Below, in pieces: positions 23,101 to 34,431 of a stretch of DNA of 64,000 bases. Below the pieces are notes generated by a model that did not search any database, had not been told where the DNA came from, and saw nothing but the letters and a program-made list of their open reading frames with translations. The stretch is from Mangifera indica (lineage: Eukaryota; Streptophyta; Magnoliopsida; Sapindales; Anacardiaceae): assembly GCF_011075055.1 (NCBI RefSeq), contig NC_058151.1:9008251-9072250 (forward strand). The letters are read 5' to 3'. A program made the translations under genes and the position numbers. The stretch's first letter is position 1. Each line of letters begins with the position of its first letter.

Positions 23101-25190
23101 TATAACTTTGGAAAATTTATCCCCTTTTGGTAGATAAATCTCTTGGGTTACTTTTTTTCTTTTTCAATAATAAGGAATACATGTCTATTGAAGAATTGCA
23201 ATCACCTTTGCTTGAATTGAAATTTTCACAACCAACATTATTTCATGATCACCTCATGCAACCATAAATTTCAACACACACAATAACGATCTTTGGGTAA
23301 GAAATCACACGCATCAAAATTGAATAATATCTCTTCCACTAAATATAAAAATTTTGCAAGCTTCAATGAATGTACAACTTTAACAATTAAATATTTTGAT
23401 AACTTACTATAAGTTTTATTTGAGACTAGACGTTAATTGCCAAATTTAAGATTTCATTAGATATAACACAATTACTTTAGAAAATCTTAATATATTGCAA
23501 CAAAATAGTATTATTAGACAATAAATTATCAAGGTAGTTTTAGAACACTATAAGCTAAATTTAATAGGAACCTGGTGCATCATCATTAACTTCCCTTTAG
23601 ATAGAGAAAATTGCATGCTATTAGGATCCCAAACACAAAACTATAAAGTTAAAATGTGGACTTTTTGAACATATGATTGTCGAAAGTAATATTACCTTTG
23701 GGTATATAAACATTCTAGAATACTGTTCACCCTCAACCCCATGAAAAAATACATGTCAATTGAATAAACTCAATCACCTTTGGGTGTATTGAATATATTC
23801 ACAACTGGTGTATTTTCAAAAAATTAAACTTGTGCTTCATAAATTGAAGAATGTATCTATGCTATATGAATATTTTGTAAGTTTCAATGAATACATCATT
23901 TTTTATGATTAAATATTCTGACAACTCACAAACTTATTTCAATAATACTTAATAGTATCATCTTAATCAAAATTTCATCAAATATGATACTATATTATCT
24001 CTAACAATTATGACCATAAAAAATGTTGCATCCTAACTAGTAAATAATGATTTTAGTCTTTCGTGCTAAGTTGATCACATATGACAAAATTGATATCTTA
24101 ATAATATATATTTATCAATTCTAATATGATAAGAATACTTTCGCCAAAATATTCAAACTAGAATTTAATTCAACTCCGAACGAAGTCTCACTTGCATCTA
24201 ATACACCTTTGCATACCACAACTAGCCCTTCATGAATAACCATGTACTATTACTTGTCTTTCATGTGCTACCACACATTTTCACATGCATCATGGGTCAT
24301 TCACACACTATAATATGATTCAATAAGTCATTCATGCCTTCTCAAGTGTCATCACATGTCCTTAATGTGCCTTAAACAGCAACTTAAATCTTTCACAGGT
24401 TCTATTATGTCTCATATATTGTTAATGCACTCATACACACTCTAGAAAACTTTCTTGCGCACTAACGTACTTCTAAAATCATTGTTCAACAATATATTCA
24501 TGAAATAGAAAGGGCTGGTCTATTATATCTTCAAGTCGATTCAAGATTATATAATCTAATTGACTTGATTCTGTTGACTAACAAGTTATTATAATCTGTT
24601 TGATTTGTGGGTCAGGTAATTAGATTTTCTGAACTCGAATACGACCTACGATGACAGGCAAGAACCCTAGATTTGATTTGGGCTCCGCTAGACTTAGTTC
24701 TTAGTCTTTGATCATCGATTAGGTTCCGTTTTAAAAGACAATAGAAAGGAAGCACACAACGACACCTTTTGAATGAATGCTAGTGCCCAATTTTGCACGA
24801 TAATGCAACGATAGAATAGGAAATTCGGAGGTGCCAGTACCTATTCTCCTAATTCCATTCAACCATTAGAAGCTCTGTCCAATGAGAAAGTTGCATGGGC
24901 ACATGGTTCATGCCGCAGGTAACTCAGCCGCCTTCAATTTTGTAGCAAAATTGTGACATGAATGTAGCCACATGTGGTGGGGTCTTAGGCCGAATTTTAG
25001 TCAAAAAATGCTATCGACTGACAAATTTAATTTAGCAAAGTGAAATTGGACAATTACAAACTCTGATTTCAGAGTTTATGGTCAATTCAATCATCCCAAA
25101 TTCATTTACAAACCCTAATATGAAATTGATGTCAATTTTAATTTCTAATAATTAATTCTATAACCTAATATATGTTGCTCTGATACCTTA
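20141..25190 (-). mobile_element. Non-coding internal region of the 17-kb LTR element
   Basis: Five kilobases without a recognisable gag or pol. Short frames (for example 22100-22306) have no known motif. Two diverged blocks, around 23100-23240 and 23660-23800, share wording (AATACATGTC.ATTGAA and CAATCACCTTTG), indicating an internal duplication. At 25178-25188 GCTCTGATACC, the complement of an initiator-Met primer-binding site, adjoins the right LTR. Coding capacity seems lost or never present (LARD-like); the copia-like polypurine tract at the other end is the only hint of lineage. Confidence 0.6.
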
Positions 25191-25662
25191 TGTCAGATTA
25201 ATTACACAAATTCAACAATATATTCAAGCAATTAATCAATTGAATAACAACATATAAGTTATAAAAGAGAGGAATTACAGGTTTAGGATTTCAGACCAAC
25301 CTAATTAAATGACTTGAAGCAGCAGCCCATTCAATCAACTATTGATCTAAGAACCAGTCTTTCTACCCAATAACATTCAGAACTAAAATGCAATAACTTA
25401 AATTGTAAGTATATCGCTTCTGTATGTTTTGGGAAAAGGAACTAACTCTTTTATAATAATTTTATTTGACTCAAGGTTCAATTGACTACAACAACCTAAA
25501 CTTGTCACTCAAATTAAAAGGTCCAATATGAAGTGTAATTGGCATTTACAATATGATCACACAATGTCCAACAAATTGTTTCTGAAATATACATTTACCT
25601 TATTTTTATGTTAATCAAATAAAAGCATAATTAATGTATGTCCTCATAAGGAATTCTAATAA
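25191..25662 (-). mobile_element. 5' LTR of the 17-kb non-coding LTR element
   Basis: Starts TGTCAGATTAATTAC directly after the primer-binding-site complement and matches 8443-8892 from 25216 onward. Together the two LTRs bound about 17.2 kb, of which about 10.5 kb is later insertions. Confidence 0.8.
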
Positions 25663-25760
25663 TTATTGCTACATACATGTTTTGGGGAATTTATGGAGTT
25701 TAATGTATCGAGATTCAATAATGTACCAACCTATTCAGCAATTCTATAAGATTAATAAGG
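25663..25760 (+). repeat. 100-bp direct repeat, right copy, abutting the LTR
   Basis: A diverged copy of 8343-8442 in the same orientation (shared words ATGTTTTGGGGAATTTATGG and GAGATTCAATAATGTACC). It begins exactly at the outer edge of the right LTR. Confidence 0.8.
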
Positions 25761-25898
25761 GCTCTATGTTGAAGAGTTCTAGTTTAAGATAAACGGTGTA
25801 AACATTCAATTCAACTATTCAAGTTTTTTTTAAGTGATTGGTTAGAGATGCAGTTACTAGACAAACACATGGAACTACATTCCTTCCTCGCACGACCA

Positions 25899-26622
25899 TA
25901 GTTATCAAATGCATCCCTAAGGCACACTTAGGTAACGCTTAAGTGACATTTTACTCAAGAGAGTGTGGCCATTGCCTTGAGTATGGTTAAGGCGACTAAT
26001 GGTTTAAAGGTGATCGTCTTTGACACTCTTTTGACACTTTTGGATAAGCTTTAGGTGTTGGAAAAGTACGCTTTATAATCACTTAGGCTATTTTCGACTA
26101 GATTTGAGGGCAATTGGCAATTTTTGGACAAGTTTCGGCCTAGTTTTACACTCTTTTGGCAAGTTTTGAGCATTTTTCAACTAAATATAAAGATTATTAA
26201 CAATTTTTGATGCATCTGCTAAGGCTTGAGATTGTTGGAGATATGACAAATGGGTTCTAAGGTCATCAAAAGGTCGATAATGATTTTTAAGGGCATCAAA
26301 GAGATAGAGTCCTAAATTTGTTAAAGAGGTTTACTAAAGAAATTTAATGTCGTCGGATAAGTTACCTATCATTAATCACTTATATAGTTACTAAAAAAGT
26401 CTATATATAATAACATTTGGTCATTCTGATCTAAGACTATCGATGAAGTGGTCAATCAATTTTTTATTGTTGGTATATTAAAAATAACCTATTAAATTTA
26501 AGGGAAATAGGACAATATTTAATGGAAATTGTTAATAGCTTAAGGTTTAAAAAAATGACGTTTTCACCTAGAGAATAGGACCATCACTGCCTTTTGGCAC
26601 TTTTTGCTATTGACAACTATTT
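25899..26622. mobile_element. Possible hAT-like MITE
   Basis: The left end CATAGTTATCAAATGC and the complement of the right end AATAGTTGTCAATAGC are alike, and both are followed by AAGGCA/AAGGCAC words. The flanking 8-mers match only partly, so the edges and the class are uncertain. No coding sequence is seen. Confidence 0.35.
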
Positions 26623-29600
26623 ACACGAAAAAGATTAAAGGATAAGTGCTTTACAAATAAGATGTTTGTTGCATACAATTATTTGATTTTTGTTTTTGAG
26701 GCCACACTCGGGGACTATGATGAAGACACAATGATGCGCATTGTCTAGTATGACTTGCACGTTATGCTATTACGTAATCATCAATGAGATATTTCAATTG
26801 TCCCACATCAACCTTAAGTTTTAAAATATTATCAAAATAATATTAATTTTATTATAATTTATTCATATTTATTAAATTTTTAAGATAAAAATATCTTTAT
26901 TTTTAATTAAAATAAAAAAATTTTAAAAAATATAGATAAATGATAACTTAAAAAAATAATTTAAATAATTAATTTTATAATTTGACAAAATAAAAAATCC
27001 TAATAAATTATTTAAGGTAAAAAAAAATTAGAAAATACAAGACATGTTAGTTTAACCAGAGGCAATGCTACTATATGCGCACACATGTCAATTGGACTAG
27101 GTGAAATATAGGTTCAACCCAAAGCTTGGAATTTAAGCTTGACCCATGGACCTTCCGAATTAGCTGTGGATTTTAATATTAGGCCTATGTGCCAATCTGA
27201 TCCGGCCTAACACTGTTTAAAATTTTGAATAAAAAAAAAGACAAAAGCAAGGCTTTTGCCAAGTAGAAGTTTTCAGCAGCCTTTTTTTTATTTTTTTATT
27301 TTTTCTAGGTAAACTAATCCAAATTTTTTCATTTTCAATTTTACTTAAAAATCTCTCCATCTCACGATCTCAATTTTTTATTATATTTTCAATCTCATTT
27401 TCTCTCATCGATTTTCTTTCAAAAATTGTTTGAAATCGCAAATAATAATTCTTTGTGTTTATAATTTTATTTTCATTACAATTTTATTATTACAAATGGA
27501 TCTAATGTCAAATGAATTCAGAAATTTAAACGTTTAATAAGAGTAGATAAATTGTATAATATATATTTTTTTTTAATTTATGTTTGTAATCATACAGTAT
27601 GTAAATTAATTTATTTGTAGTATGTTATGAATTTATAATATTTTTTATCATATAACCACGTTATTTCTGCGTTACAAGTGAAGGATTATAAATAAAATAT
27701 CTGAGGTATTGTCTTTGGTTTTAATAATTGAAAAATAATTTGTATTTAAAATTTTTAATTAAAATTTTTTTAAAAATTATTTAAATACGCTAGCCTTGGG
27801 CCGATCCGATTACGATCGAACACCATTCAACCTTAGGCCTTCAAAAATTCATGAGTCAACCCGCCCTGAAGGCCTATAATGTGAGAACCTAAACTCTGGC
27901 CTGGCCCATGAGCCTAATGGACTAAACTAGAGTCAGTCTAACCCATTAACATGTTTGTATATACCCAATAATATTTTAAAGATATTTAAATATTAGTATT
28001 TTTTTTATTACTACAAACTAAACATAATAAATATTTATGTATCCCAAATTTCATCTCATATGTTAATAATTTATATCCAAAAATCTTTCAAATAATTTAT
28101 TTTTATAATAATATTTTATTTTTATTTATAAAATATTATCTAAACCAAACATAAGCTTATAAGGACTAATACACTTTATCAGTGGTATTTGTAAAAATAT
28201 GCAATTAGTGTAGAGGCTCATTAAAAAACTCCAATTTCAAGCTTAATACCCAACCAATACGTTACAAACCATAATCTAAACCCTAAAATATAATTATCCA
28301 AATATTTTGTTCCATTTTCTAAAGTAAATCCAGTCTCTAAAATTAAGTTCATAACCAACACAACATTCATAACCCTAGAAACTACAAATCTACACCATAA
28401 ATCCAAGCCAAGCAATGGAAAAAAGACTGAAATCATCGACAAACTAACTCAAATATTTCAAATCATCAATCAACACACAAGGAACTTTGAAATGAAAATC
28501 CTCAAAATTGTGTCAAATAATCCTTTCCAACACAAACCAGCCATGTTTGCACTCTAAACTTCCTAAATCACCCAAAAAAATGAACAAACTTTAGGCAATC
28601 TCTCTATAGTTGTGGAGGGTAAAGGGTTGTGTTTTGAACAATTTCAATTGAGGAAATGGGTTTGAAGAAATTACGCTTATATAAAGAGGGTATTTTGGTC
28701 ATTCTAAAGTATAGGAATAAGCGTTAGCTATTTAGTAAGAGACTTTTTAGTATTAGCTATTCTTTAATTGGGACCCTAAATTAGGGGCAATTAATGTAAT
28801 CTCCTTTTGTAAGATTTGGAAATTCATGTTTAATACATCTTCGTATTTCGTTTTCAAAGAAATTATAATAGAAAAACCTGAGATTTACATTCAAATTCTA
28901 CCGAACTCACTTGCATACATTTCTTATCAAATCCACAAAATACACGTCAATGAAAAAAAAATGTTTGAACAAGGAGTCTTAAATCATATTCACAAAACGT
29001 CAGTGCCTAATCTTACGTATTTTAAGATTCACACAGAAACAAAGCAAGAGTACCCATTGGTGGAAGCTATGATGCTAGAGCTCCAGATAAACAAAGCTCT
29101 AATCTTATAACCATTGCAATCTCATGTTGCTCCTAATGACAACAATGTGGTTGAACGCAAAATGGAAAAAACTTTTCCCACTTTATAATAAGAAGCATCC
29201 AAAACAAGCGGCTTTGACAAAGAGAGAGATTTAAAAAAATGTGTAAAATAGGTTTGGCAATAATTTCTTGGAGACTATTCAAAGAGAAACAATTTTGTTT
29301 TTATGGGACTAGCTCACTAGGGTTTGAAACCATTAGATAGTCAACAAGAAGTTCATTGGCATGAGATCCTCTAATACTCCTATGGACTTCAAATTTTGAA
29401 GAGGTATTTTCAACTTTATAGAGAATTTATAGGCTATATTAAGCAACTCTCCACCCCAATCCAACCAGAAAAGCCCAGATATTAAGTAAACTGAAAGCTA
29501 CAAGGGGTAAGAAAATTATTTAAGCATACAATAGGGCAACAGATACAATTGAATAGGCACAGTAACTTGACACAAAAGAAAAGAGTGATTTGCATAAAAA

Positions 29601-29754
29601 GTGCACAGTAAAACACTATAAGATACTCAATTACGTCCAAGTAAACACACCAAACAAGTAAATTGCATGTCCCAAACCACTTCTGCTCCTAATCAATGAT
29701 TTGGTATAATTGGAGCCACTGAGTTATGATCACAACAAGCAGCAGACTAAGAGC
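26623..29754. other. AT-rich intergenic stretch 3' of the RING gene
   Basis: No gene is recognised. It includes very AT-rich DNA (26820-27020, 27980-28140). It also has short frames at 28221-28442 (-) and 28826-29110 (+), of which the second continues with several stops to about 29450 and might be an old coding remnant that I cannot name. Confidence 0.4.
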
Positions 29755-30687
29755 TTACTCAAACGGCCATTCACTGTACCCCATCTGGTGGTTATTCTCA
29801 TGCATTGCTGGTGAGCTGCTTCCAGCTGTTCCATTATGGTTAGAGCTAGAACTTGATGAGCGAAAAGGCCAGAAATTAGAGAATATACTCCGTCTTCCTT
29901 GATTCTCCCTCCCACTGGCATTGCCACGAAAACTGCTGCTTTGACTTGGACCACTTGAGCTTTGATGACCACTTCGACTGCTACTTGATCCTTGTGGTGA
30001 TAATTCCTGGCGGCAAACCGGGCATGAATTGTGCTGCACTAGCCATGGAACAATGCAATCTGAATGGTATATATGGTTACAAGGCATTTGTCTCGCTTCT
30101 GAACCAAGCTCAAATTTGTCTTTGCAAACAGGACAGTGTGAATCAGATCGAAGATGCCTCTGTGTGATCTTAATAGTAGGCATAGCATTGATTGAAGATT
30201 GGGCTGCAGGGGGAGGGCCCCGTCGATCATTAGCTGAAAGCTGCTCAAAAAGTTCTTCTAGTCCTGGACCTATAAAATAATCACCAGCACGACCCCGTGC
30301 TAAACCAATTCCTGGAGCCCCAGCAAAAAGTGCTTCAAACCCACCATTGCGAGACAATCTAACAGGTATTTGGCCACCAAAAATCAACAAAGGTCCAAAG
30401 CCCTGGCCATGTTCATAAATTGAATCAGATCTACCCCTGATATCATGGTTGTGTCTCTCAGCCATTTGCTGCCTCATAAAGGCTGAGAAAGCTTCCATAA
30501 GACCAAAACTCTGGTCACGTTCGTCATCACTGTCCAACCCAAACAAATCCAGTGGGCTGATGTGCACCATATCATCAAGCTCTTGAACAAAGCCTCCACT
30601 ACAGCACAGGCAGACTGCATCTTGCCCTTGCAGACGAACTGGCCTCCGGCATCTGTAACACCAGTGGGTGTTTCTGCTACTTGACAT
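29755..30687 (-). CDS. RING-H2 E3 ubiquitin ligase, RHC1A-like
   Basis: A 310-residue protein in one coding exon. The N-terminus MSSSRNTHWCYRCRRPVRLQ is almost diagnostic of the plant RHC1A/RING1-like group. It forms a zinc ribbon with Cys10, Cys13, Cys26 and Cys29. A central Gly-rich region precedes PGLEELFEQL (141-150). The RING-H2 domain uses C185-C188-C203-H205-H208-C211-C222-C225 (C3H2C3), with the usual Trp215 for E2 contact. A Ser-rich tail runs from about 230 and ends YSEWPFE. The expected role is a cytosolic or nuclear E3 that moves ubiquitin from an E2 to unknown substrates. The splice signals upstream fit a 5'-UTR intron. All key residues are present and no break is seen. The exact paralogue is not assignable, so no symbol is given. 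Confidence 0.93.
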   Translation of the reverse strand: MSSSRNTHWCYRCRRPVRLQGQDAVCLCCSGGFVQELDDMVHISPLDLFGLDSDDERDQSFGLMEAFSAFMRQQMAERHNHDIRGRSDSIYEHGQGFGPLLIFGGQIPVRLSRNGGFEALFAGAPGIGLARGRAGDYFIGPGLEELFEQLSANDRRGPPPAAQSSINAMPTIKITQRHLRSDSHCPVCKDKFELGSEARQMPCNHIYHSDCIVPWLVQHNSCPVCRQELSPQGSSSSRSGHQSSSGPSQSSSFRGNASGRENQGRRSIFSNFWPFRSSSSSSNHNGTAGSSSPAMHENNHQMGYSEWPFE

Positions 30688-30725
30688 TCTGTCGTCTCTT
30701 TCTCCCTTTGCAAACTCTCAGAAGT

Positions 30726-31792
30726 CTAAAACAAAAACCTGTCCCCAGAACTTCCTCACTATTCAACTATTTTGTCAGGATACTGGCTAAAAATCCATAA
30801 AATAATATCAGAACAAACTACTTGTTATCATGAAAGGCTATCTCCATTAGAAAGAGTTCCACAAACCAAAAGATTTATAAAAACATATGAAGCAATTCAA
30901 GCAACAAAAACATTTCCTAGATTTCGTTCATTATTTAACTGGTGAAAACTCTAAGTTTGACTAAAGTATTATGCATAAGTAATAGTACACTCCACGAATA
31001 AATATAAAAACTTAATTGTCACCTCTTTCACTTTCCCAATATAGATAATCAATGTTGAGACTTTATTGTCCAATGCAGATTTTAAAACATTGTATACAAT
31101 AATATGTATTGTTAAAAGGGTTATCAATGCATAAGTAATAGTAAACTCTACCAATTAATATAAAAACTTAATTGAATTTGACTAAGAAGTCATTCAATGT
31201 CAGTGGCTGTCCAAATGTGATGTTAACTAAGATCAACTTATACTTAAGAAAAAGTAATTCAAAACCAACACCAAACAAATACACAGAAATAGTAACTTTA
31301 TTTGATTTCATGGAACACTATACTTTTAGTCAATATAATTCTTTTTTCTAAAAAGTACACCAATCAATATATATTTGGATTCATCAGTTCCCACAACCAT
31401 ATAGACAGAGAACAGATTCCATCCAGCGTTACAATTCCCACAAATAAAAGAATCAAAAGTTTGAACCACAATTAAACTTCAAGAAAAAAACAGTATTAAG
31501 AAATAAGAAACAAAAAATAACTGGATTCTGTACCGTTTAGCTAACAGTTTCCAGAACTAAAATCACCCACTGAAGACTAAGCCAATTTCCTTACATTACA
31601 AAACAAATTCAGCAAAATTACCAATTTTTCTCTCCTTTCTAGCAGCTTCTAAGCAATAAAACAGAATTAAACTTTAGTAAAAATAAAAAAAACATGATCC
31701 TATGACTCGAGGAAGTGAAATTCCCAAAAGTACTAAAATAAAAACAGAGATTATCCAGAACGATTAACAACAGTAAACAAAGCGAAACATAC
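30726..31792 (-). other. Probable 5'-UTR intron of the RING gene
   Basis: On the minus strand a donor AGAG/GTATGTTTCG at 31793/31792 and an acceptor TTTTGTTTTAG/AC at 30726/30725 would join a leader exon (upstream of 31793) to the 38 bases before the ATG. The interval is AT-rich with no coding sequence, and leader introns are common in plant RING genes. The splicing is inferred from the sites alone. Confidence 0.6.
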
Positions 31793-31983
31793 CTCTAAAA
31801 GATCGAAAGGAATTTTCTAGAATTATAAAAGGTAAAGAAGAAGAAAGAAACCCTAAATGTAAAATTTGAGATTTTTATTTTTTTATTATCATTTTGTTTC
31901 GCTGTAACATTTTTGTTCACAGATAAGACCACATTTCATTTCTAGTCTTCCAGACTAGAGTCAATGATGGCAATGCTTTGTTC

Positions 31984-31992
31984 TATTATATA
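31984..31992 (-). promoter_or_regulatory. TATA box candidate of the RING gene
   Basis: On the minus strand GTATATAATAG lies about 190 bp upstream of the proposed leader donor, which puts a start site near 31955. No other good TATA element is seen nearby. Confidence 0.45.
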
Positions 31993-32284
31993 CGCGGTGC
32001 GTACTACGCCCCATTTATTATACTCAAACAATAAAATAAATTGATTTTGTGGTTGTCAAATTTTAAAATAAGATAAATATGTTATTTTAATTTTATAAAA
32101 TAATCATTTTTTAAATTAATTTCAAGTGTTAATATATCTTTTTTATGTATTTATTTATTATAGTTAGTCCAAATTTCAAGAATAATTTCTTATACAATTG
32201 TTTTTTGATGTTTGATGCTTTGTAATTTTTCAAATCCATGAGAATCCTTATGCTGTAAATCTTTTCTTTTTTTTTTTGAGATAT

Positions 32285-33060
32285 CACTAGCAGTGGATTC
32301 AGGCCGAGCTGAGCCTGAACACTCCTCGACTCTAGTTTGGCTCGCATTAAAAAATAAACTAAATCTTTTAGTTCAAGTTCGATTCTAAGTTTAATTAAAC
32401 GAATTTATGCCGAGCTAAATCGAATCAAATTAACTTTTGAGATCAAATAGATTCAGATTATATCCAAACCATATTAAAAATTGGAGCTCATCCTATCTTT
32501 ATGTTTAGTTGAAACATTCAAAAAATGGTCCCCCTATTTAGAGGATGGTAAGACAAAAATAAAATTTATAGAATATAAAAATATGAAAAACAGGTTTAAA
32601 AATAATTTGATGGAATTCTTATTGTGATGACAATTAAGTCTGTTGTAACTAAAGTAAAAGTATCTACATAAGAAACTACACTAGGGTGTTCTTCAATCGA
32701 ACTGAATTTAAGCGAAACTGAGTCAAATACCTTTTAACTCAAGTTTAGTTGAAATTTTAATAAAATGAATTTAAGTCAAATCGAGCCTACTCAAATCATA
32801 TCTAGGCCTTGATATCGCAAGCATAAATTTCAATTTGTCCCAAGCTAAATTTTGAGTTTTACTCTAGCTTGTGTACATAAACCAACATGATGCAAACCAA
32901 ACTCAAGCTATAAACTTATATCAAGTCGAATTCAAATTACGCAAACCACCAACTCATTAAATTTGAATCAAACTCAAACTCCCCTCCATTAAGCCAAACT
33001 GAGTGAGTTTGAACTTACTTTATTCAAATTCGATTTAGTTTGAATCTACTCTTAAAAAAA
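32285..33060. mobile_element. Decayed hAT-MITE-like repeat(s)
   Basis: The stretch is full of GAGCT, CGAGCTGAGCC, TCAAGTT and AACTGAATTTAAG words like the arms of the hAT MITEs at 15500 and 62927. An end TAGGGTGTTCTTCAATCGAA begins near 32691, and the complement of about 33030-33052 reads TAAGAGTAGATTCAAACTAA, a plausible partner. No TSD was found, and a poly-A run (33053-33070) follows. Probably two overlapping old copies. Confidence 0.4.
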
Positions 33061-33584
33061 AAAAAAAAAAGACAGAAAAGATTTTAGAGTTGGGTCTGGG
33101 CCTAGAGTTTGAACCCAAATTATCAACCTTAAATTCGTTGAGGCTCAACAAGTTTGGGCTATAGGGTGAATGTGGCCTAGAAAAGTCAATTGGATTGATT
33201 CAAGAGAATTTGTTATTGGGTAGTTTTGTCGTTGATCCTTTTTTAATGGTGTGGTTGGGCTTAAAAGTGAACTGAAATTATTTGGATTATATTAATGGGA
33301 TAAATAGAGAAGGGATATAAACCTGGAGGTCAAGAGAAGAGGAGGATTTCAGTTTCAGATAGGGCAATGATGGAATATATATCCACATATTGATGATATA
33401 TTATTAGTTAGTTCATGTTCATGTTCATGTTCAGGTTCCTAACTTTGACAATGTATGTGTGTGCCTTTACAAGTAGCTCAATATTCCATGTCTTCCAATA
33501 AATGATCAGGATATTTCAATTTTCTTTTCTTGGGCTGAACGCATAGAATAGAATAATGTTTCATTTTCATAGTCTTAATCATCT

Positions 33585-33626
<42 letters not shown>

Positions 33627-33883
33627 CCCTAAAAAAAACTCTTGCTTCTAAGTGAAGTTAGCACTTCAAATTTGGATGTATCTATTAATGTCTTCTTGTT
33701 GGCACACTTCAAATTTGGAGTCTTCCAATCATTCAACTTCTCTTTGATTTATGATGTAACATACAAACAATAACTGAGACTCTCTCTTTCTTGCAACTCT
33801 AACAAATCTGAAATTGTAGATTGATATTAAAACAAGGCAATAAAATGATAAATGATATACCTATCAAATCAAATAAAAATAAA
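33061..33883. other. Intergenic stretch with (TA)n microsatellite
   Basis: No gene is recognised. A perfect TA/AT run spans about 33588-33622, and three GTTCAT hexamers lie near 33412-33432. Confidence 0.6.
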
Positions 33884-34422
33884 AGGTCAAATTACTATTT
33901 CCCACCTACGGTTTGATACAAACTTACTTCTCATTTGTTAATTATCGAAAGTATAAATACTCACTCATCTGTTAATTTTTATTAATCAATGTTTCCAGAA
34001 GAAAAACAATGTCAAATATCAATATTTTGCACTAATCTTCGTCACGAAGAATCAATGAGAATTTAGTAAACGTTGGTTTTCGGCCACCATTTCAGTTGGT
34101 ATTGGCGGTCTTCTATGGTAGAGAAGCAGGGAGAGAAGAAAGTCATTGCCATTTCTGGCCACTAACAGCATGGGTGGGAAAATTTAAAAAAAAAAAAATA
34201 TTGATTTTTTAAACTTTCGATAGAAAATAAATTTATTAAATTTTTAAATTTAGAATGAAAAATATAATAAATTTTTAATTTTTTAAATATTTTATTAAAT
34301 AATGATTTTATCTTTAATAATAATAATAAAATTTAATAAACAAATGAATAGTTTGATTTTTAATAATTAATATGTAGAAAATGTGTTTCCTTAGACTTGG
34401 GTGGAAAATAATCATTTGGCCA
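33884..34422. mobile_element. MULE-type MITE
   Basis: The left end is (A)GGTCAAATTACTATTTCCC and the complement of the right end is (T)GGCCAAATGATTATTTTCC, the same family as 9732-10208. The flanks AAAAATAAA (33875-33883 and 34423-34431) fit a 9-bp TSD, though A-rich sequence lets the border slide by a base. A short GC-richer interior (34020-34180) is non-coding. Confidence 0.8.
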
Positions 34423-34431
34423 AAAAATAAA

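Noticed and set aside
28826..29110. 94-residue plus-strand frame
   Set aside because: Possibly an old coding remnant, but I recognise no motif, and stops follow soon after; not called as a gene.
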